From contig DUQY01000235.1 of the NCBI GenBank assembly GCA_012837565.1, positions 1 to 20,603 of the forward strand: a stretch of 20,603 nt of DNA, written 5' to 3'. This DNA is from Bacteroidales bacterium. GTDB lineage: Bacteria > Bacteroidota > Bacteroidia > Bacteroidales > P3. A program made the translations under genes and the position numbers. Position 1 is the stretch's first letter. Each line of letters starts with the position of its first letter. Of this stretch, positions 15,934 through 20,603 are shown one piece after another. Below the pieces are notes generated by a model, which searched no databases, had not been told where the DNA came from, and was given only the letters and a program-made list of their open reading frames with translations.

Positions 15934-17604
15934 TTAATTGAAAAATAGATTCGCATTTTTTGGATGACGAACAGTATAATTAAATATTATGGTTTTTGCT
16001 TCTAATGGATTGAATTTTAAATCCCATGTTAGTTTACCAGTCTTTTCATCATATGCAGCCTTTGATAAATTGCCAGCAGTTATAGTTATATTATCTGCAT
16101 TTGATAGAGGTATTTGATCAACTAAGTTTAAATCAATACTCGTTTGGTTATTATTCTTAACTGTTATAGTAATAGTAATGATTGTTTCTGCATTAGAACT
16201 AAGCAATCCTACCTTTTCTGGTTTTGATTTTGTTAGCTTCCTATCTACTGCCACCCTCTTGTCTGCACCTATTGATAAGTTTAAAGTATCTAATGTACTA
16301 TTAGAATTTATATAAGTGTCATTGATATAGCTACCCTCTAAGTAAATCTTTCCTGTTGCATCCATTAGCTCTAAGCTTTCCCAATCAGGAAGAAGAGCTG
16401 ATATATAAGCTGATTTATCAATCTTTGGAATAGAATAATGCTTATAATCTGTTGGCGTTTTCTTTGTTTCTAATGAAATAGTCTTAGCCTTTCCATCACT
16501 TGGAATACTATGCTTCATTCCTACTTCATATTCCTTACCAAGCATTGTTATTTGAGAAACAGTCATTTTTGAATAATTAGTTGCATTAGATACTGATTTT
16601 TCACTCATGCTAATAGATTGAATTTCCATATCATCTTGCATAGCAGACTCAGCTCGACCTGTGCCTCTTAAATTTTGTTTAAGATTTATTGGTGTGCGTT
16701 CTCTTAAGTAATATGGATATAATTCTCCTAAGACTCTTTGATCATTTGGTTGTTCTGTTGAAAAAACTAAATTAACATCATTCCAATCTTCTCCTGTCTG
16801 TTGTGTTAGTTGTGCTTTAAGCACAAATGCTACTGGGTTGGTTGGCTTTGTGAATTTTACATCATAGTATGGTTGCCAAGAAACACCTGTTACATTATAT
16901 GAATAGCTTAACTTGCATTGAGGAATATCTTTTTCAGAGTAAATATTTAAACGTATATAGTATTCATTGCGAGAAGGCTCTTGCTTTGCTTCACCTTGGA
17001 GTATTAAGTTTATTTGATTATTGATATTTGCTGTTAATTGATTTCTTTTATTTATTTCAATAGTTTCTTTTTGAAGCATCTTAGTTACCTCTAACATCTT
17101 TATACGATAATACGATAGAGCATCTTTAATCTTTGGTATAGAATCTACTAATTGAGGCTGAGATATTACCTTCATATTCTCAAGAACTATTTTTTCTTTA
17201 TTTAATATTGAAGTAAGTGCGTAAGAGTCTGCATTATTATAGTATAACAATTCAATAGAATCTCTAAGAACTTTAAGTTTATTTCTCTTTTCTAAAGGTA
17301 GCTTCTCTTCTGTTGGAGGTTTTGGGTTAACATATTGAGAATAGGGAGTGAAGTCTGTTATTATAAAATCATTATCTGATGTAAATTGTAAGCTTTCGGT
17401 CTGCATATAAACAGAATTTCCAGAAAGAATCACTTCATTATTACCTTTCTTTAGCGGAAACATTGTAGTTTTTTCTACATTAGCCTGCACCATATAAACT
17501 TTCACCTTCGATATCTTACCATTATAGGTTTTAATGTCTTCCTGTGCAAATAGTATTGTTGTAAAGGCAATTATGCCTAATAATGTTAAAAATAACTTCT
17601 TCAT
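15934..17604 (-). CDS. MuiA-like DUF4140/DUF4139 protein, exported
   Basis: An exported 556-residue protein of the 'mucoidy inhibitor MuiA' family, whose biochemical role is not established. The signal peptide is 1-20 (cleavage after LFA). An N-terminal DUF4140-like domain (about 27-100, IKTYNGKISKVKVYMVQANVEK) is followed by a helical, probably coiled-coil stretch (about 100-205). A DUF4139 domain (about 215-550) shows the hallmark Y-V-GVSWQPYYDV (237-249), TGEDWNDVNLVFST (270-283) and a terminal FNYTVRHPK. A low-complexity Ser/Met/Glu-rich linker (about 310-350) sits inside it, where some Bacteroidota relatives carry an inserted carboxypeptidase-regulatory-like domain. As the first gene of the tolC-macA-macB operon it may modify or recruit the pump; that is inference from position only. 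Confidence 0.87.
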   Translation of the reverse strand: MKKLFLTLLGIIAFTTILFAQEDIKTYNGKISKVKVYMVQANVEKTTMFPLKKGNNEVILSGNSVYMQTESLQFTSDNDFIITDFTPYSQYVNPKPPTEEKLPLEKRNKLKVLRDSIELLYYNNADSYALTSILNKEKIVLENMKVISQPQLVDSIPKIKDALSYYRIKMLEVTKMLQKETIEINKRNQLTANINNQINLILQGEAKQEPSRNEYYIRLNIYSEKDIPQCKLSYSYNVTGVSWQPYYDVKFTKPTNPVAFVLKAQLTQQTGEDWNDVNLVFSTEQPNDQRVLGELYPYYLRERTPINLKQNLRGTGRAESAMQDDMEIQSISMSEKSVSNATNYSKMTVSQITMLGKEYEVGMKHSIPSDGKAKTISLETKKTPTDYKHYSIPKIDKSAYISALLPDWESLELMDATGKIYLEGSYINDTYINSNSTLDTLNLSIGADKRVAVDRKLTKSKPEKVGLLSSNAETIITITITVKNNNQTSIDLNLVDQIPLSNADNITITAGNLSKAAYDEKTGKLTWDLKFNPLEAKTIIFNYTVRHPKNANLFFN

Positions 17605-17656
17605 AAGTCTGAGTATTTGTTTAATTATAAATATTTTCTATCGTAAGTATGTGATG

Positions 17657-17664
17657 CAAATATA
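17657..17664 (-). promoter_or_regulatory. Candidate promoter -7 box of the MuiA-tolC-macAB operon
   Basis: TATATTTG on the minus strand matches TAnnTTTG and lies 52 bases upstream of the MuiA-like ATG. No good -33 TTTG is present at the expected distance. It faces away from the valS promoter 62 bases to its right. Confidence 0.45.
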
Positions 17665-17702
17665 ATAGCAATTATCGTACCATTTTAGGATTTCTTCATT
17701 TT

Positions 17703-17734
17703 TTTCTCATATTCATTGAAAACCTCTATCTTTG
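17703..17734 (+). promoter_or_regulatory. Candidate promoter of valS
   Basis: TATCTTTG at 17727-17734 is a full TAnnTTTG match, identical to the -7 box of the T9SS cargo gene. The -33 region is a T-rich TTTC/TTTT (17702-17706), one mismatch from TTTG at 20-21 bases spacing. The box ends 34 bases before the valS ATG. Confidence 0.6.
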
Positions 17735-17768
17735 CACGATATTTTAATGAAATAATTTTATTGTAAAG

Positions 17769-20393
17769 ATGAGTGAAATTGCAACAAAGTACGAGCCTAA
17801 GCTAATAGAAGATAAATGGTATAAAGAGTGGATGGATAAAAACTTATTCCATTCCGAGCCTGATGAAAGAGAACCTTATTGTATTGTTATACCTCCTCCA
17901 AATGTTACTGGTATATTACATATGGGGCACATGCTTAACAATACTATTCAAGACGTTTTAGTACGTAGGGCGAGAATGGAGGGAAAGAATGCATGTTGGG
18001 TTCCAGGCACTGACCACGCTTCAATAGCTACCGAAGCAAAAGTTGTTGCTAAACTAAGAGAAGAAGGAATTGAGAAAAAAGATCTTACAAGAGAAGAATT
18101 CCTAGAACATGCATGGGAGTGGAAAGAAAAACATGGCGGCATTATACTAGAACAACTAAAGAAATTAGGTGCATCATGTGACTGGGAACGTACACGATTT
18201 ACAATGGAAGAAGCACTATACGAATCAGTTATTGACGTATTCTGCGACCTATACAATAAAGGATTAATCTATCGTGGCATTCGCATGGTTAATTGGGATC
18301 CTCAAGCACTTACTGCCCTATCTGATGAAGAGGTTATATTTAAAGAACAAAACTCAAAGCTATATTACTTAAAATATAAGATAGAGGGAGAGGATGAATT
18401 TGTTATAGTTGCAACAACCAGACCTGAAACAATTCTTGGAGATACTGCTGTTTGCGTTCACCCAGAGGATAAAAGATACTCTCATTTGAAAGGTAAGAAT
18501 GTAATTATACCAATTATTAATAGGGTTGTTCCTATTATCTTTGACGAATATGTGGATAAAGAATTTGGAACAGGAGCATTAAAGATTACTCCTGCACACG
18601 ATATAAACGATTATACACTTGGACTAAAGCATAAACTCGATAGCATAGATATATTCAATGACAATGGAACTCTGAATGAGCATGGCTTGCAATATAGTGG
18701 AATGGATAGGTTTGCTTGTAGGAAGAAAATATGCAAGGATATTGAAGAGGCAGATCTTATGCATAAGATAGAAGACTATATAAACAAAATAGGATGCTCA
18801 GAAAGGACTGATGCTATTATTGAGCCAAAACTATCAGTACAATGGTTCCTAAAAATGGAAGACCTTGCAAAACCAGCCCTTGAATTAGTTGAAAATGATA
18901 CAATTAAATTCCATCCTGCAAAATTTAAAAACACCTACCGCCATTGGATGGAAAATGTAAAAGACTGGTGTATTAGTCGTCAACTATGGTGGGGACAAAG
19001 AATACCTGCTTACTATCTGCCTAATAGAGAAATAGTAGTTGGAAAAACAAAAGAGGAAGCTCTAAAACTTGCACAAGATAAATTCCCTAACCAGAACTAT
19101 ACAATAAATGACCTAAAACAAGATGAAGACGTGTTAGATACATGGTTTTCTTCATGGTTATGGCCAATATCTGTTTTTGATGGTATTCGATATCCTGATA
19201 ATAAAGATATTAAATATTATTATCCTACCAACGATTTGGTAACAGCACCAGAAATTCTTTTCTTTTGGGTAGCAAGGATGATTATTGCAGGAGAAGAATA
19301 TAGGAATGAAATACCTTTCAAAAACGTTTACCTAACAGGAATTGTTAGAGACAAGCTAGGCAGGAAGATGTCTAAATAACTTGGCAATAGTCCTGACCCT
19401 ATAAAACTAATAGAACAATACGGAGCCGATGGAGTTAGGGTTGGAATGCTAATGGCTTCACCTGCTGGAAACGACCTCCTATTTGATGAAAACTACTGCG
19501 AACAAGGACGTAATTTCTCCAACAAGATATGGAATGCCCTACGTTTGGTTAAAGGATGGGAAATTGCAGATATAGAGCAACCTCAACATTCAAAAATAGC
19601 AATCAATTGGTTTAAAGAAAAGCTAAACGAAACTCTTATTGAACTTGAAGATGACTTCTCAAAATACCGTCTAAGTGAAAGCTTAATGAGAGCGTATAAA
19701 CTTGTATGGGACGATTTCTGTTCATGGTATCTTGAAATAATTAAACCACAATACCAAAAACCAATAGACAAAGAAACACTCAACCAAACAATAATAATAT
19801 TTGAAGACCTAATGAAAGTTCTTCATCCATTTATGCCTTTCCTTACAGAAGAGATATACCATATACTAAAAGAAAGACAAGAAGATGATTATATTATGCT
19901 TGCTCAAATGCCAAAGACTAACGAAAGCAAATCTACAATTATAAGTGATTTTGCCTTTGCACAAGAAAAAATATCAGGCATAAGGCAAGTTAGGAATGAG
20001 AAGAATATAGCTCAAAAAATAGACCTAGAACTCTATATCAAGGAAACAGAAAGCGAGAATAAAGAATTTGATGGCATAATAACCAAACTCTGTAACCTAT
20101 CCACAATTGAGTATATCAAAGACAAAAAAGAAGGAGCCCTATCCCTAATGGTCGGCACCACAGAAATGTATATCCCACTTGGAGATACCATAAACAAAGA
20201 AGAAGAAATCAAAAAGCTAGAAGCAGATCTCAAATACTTAGAAGGCTTTAAGATATCAGTAAACAAAAAACTCTCCAACGAAAAATTTGTTGGTGGAGCA
20301 CCCCAACAAGTTATTGATAACGAAAAGAAAAAACTATCCGACGCCGAACAAAAAATTGTATCTATAACCGAACAATTAAAATCTTTAGTATAA
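17769..20393 (+). pseudogene. valS: Valyl-tRNA synthetase, interrupted by one in-frame TAA in the KMSKS motif
   Basis: Class I synthetase that charges tRNA-Val and edits mischarged threonine; cytoplasmic and normally essential. The full frame is 874 codons, normal for the phylum. The first 536 residues hold PPPNVTGIL-HMGH (42-54, the HIGH motif), the editing domain with TTRPET (216-221), the WCISRQLWWGQRIPAYY stretch and GRKMSK (531-536). Codon 537 (19377-19379) is TAA where the second serine of KMSKS belongs. From 19380 the same frame resumes with LGNSPDPIKLIEQYGADGVR, an anticodon-binding domain and a C-terminal coiled coil to a normal TAA at 20391-20393. No other lesion is visible. As written, translation would give a 536-residue protein without the anticodon-binding domain; an ATG at 19446 opens the remaining 315 residues. 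Whether the gene is truly broken, misread or read through is unresolved. Confidence 0.9.
19377..19379 (+). other. Premature TAA replacing the KMSKS serine codon of valS
   Basis: The codons around it read tct aaa TAA ctt ggc aat (S K stop L G N). Relatives have KMSKSLGN, so TCA to TAA, a single C-to-A change, restores the motif. The base after the stop is C, a context known to weaken termination in some systems. Confidence 0.9.
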
Positions 20394-20399
20394 TGCATT

Positions 20400-20431
20400 A
20401 AAAAAAGGGAGGTTTTTATAATAAGCCTCCC
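20400..20431 (-). terminator. Intrinsic terminator of the T9SS cargo gene at the right edge
   Basis: GGGAGG at 20407-20412 pairs with CCTCCC at 20426-20431. The stem can extend by three further pairs (one G-T), leaving a 7-base loop. On the minus strand it is followed by seven T (A-run 20400-20406). This orientation fits the minus-strand gene ending at 20475. On the plus strand no T-run follows, so valS is less clearly served by it. Confidence 0.8.
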
Positions 20432-20474
20432 CTCAAATACAATGTCAACTATATAAATAAACGATTATATTTAA

Positions 20475-20603
20475 CTAATTAACGATTATCTTCTTGGAAT
20501 AAACATTCTTATTGGTTACAACTTTCAAGATATAAACTCCTTTTGGGAAAGCAGTAAGACTAATCTTTTCACTATTAGTTTTTACCTTTTCATCCTTTAA
20601 GAG
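20475..20603 (-). CDS. C-terminal end of a T9SS-sorted secreted protein (partial)
   Basis: The last 42 codons of a minus-strand gene that runs off the right end of the window; its stop is TAG at 20475-20477. The readable end, ISLTAFPKGVYILKVVTN then KNVYSKKIIVN, is the typical last part of a T9SS type A sorting domain (G-[VI]-Y-hydrophobic-[KR]-V, then a basic residue followed by IIV). The function of the passenger protein cannot be told. A hairpin terminator at 20400-20431 lies 43 bases beyond the stop, which supports this as the real 3' end of a gene. Confidence 0.85.
   Translation of the reverse strand, partial: LLKDEKVKTNSEKISLTAFPKGVYILKVVTNKNVYSKKIIVN

Noticed and set aside
17769..20393. 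Genome-wide reassignment of TAA to serine or another residue.
   Set aside because: TAA ends tsaD, aroK, tamB, mgsA, dpp7, tolC and others exactly at family-typical C-termini, and no other gene has an internal TAA.

Overview
The window looks like chromosomal sequence from a low-GC member of the Bacteroidota, most likely Bacteroidales. Four observations support this: two proteins with a type IX secretion (T9SS) C-terminal sorting domain, an S46 dipeptidyl-peptidase, a very large TamB-like protein, and promoters of the Bacteroidota form (TTTG, about 19 bases, TAnnTTTG). There are no good Shine-Dalgarno sites. Of 13 stop codons, ten are TAA, three TAG and none TGA. I see no rRNA, tRNA, CRISPR array, phage or complete insertion sequence.

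Layout. (1) Positions 92-7304, minus strand: an apparent operon tamB - mgsA - dpp7, closed by an intrinsic terminator at 92-120. (2) Positions 7403-8946, plus strand, divergent from tamB: tsaD followed 14 bp later by aroK. (3) Positions 8975-11114, plus strand: a secreted T9SS cargo protein of unknown function with its own near-consensus promoter, ending at a strong 20-bp inverted repeat. (4) Positions 11115-11442: a 328-bp gene-free stretch holding that hairpin, a 2 x 21-bp tandem repeat and a promoter-like site that leads to no gene. (5) Positions 11443-17604, minus strand: a five-gene operon, in transcription order DUF4139/MuiA-like protein, TolC-like outer-membrane protein, MacA-like adaptor, MacB-type ATPase and MacB-type permease. 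Together these form a complete tripartite export pump plus a periplasmic companion of unknown function. (6) Positions 17769-20393, plus strand: valyl-tRNA synthetase. (7) Positions 20400-20603, minus strand: a terminator and the 3' end of another T9SS cargo gene that runs off the window.

The most striking observation is in valS. An otherwise intact 874-codon frame is interrupted by one TAA exactly where the serine of the KMSKS catalytic loop should be (KMSK-stop-LGNSPDP). Everything downstream remains in frame and conserved. One C-to-A change from TCA would explain it. A sequence or assembly error, a very recent nonsense mutation beside a second valS, and stop-codon readthrough all remain open. 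Genome-wide TAA reassignment is contradicted by the neighbouring genes. Most other genes are standard housekeeping or envelope functions, and I do not see a convincing new defence or mobile system here.
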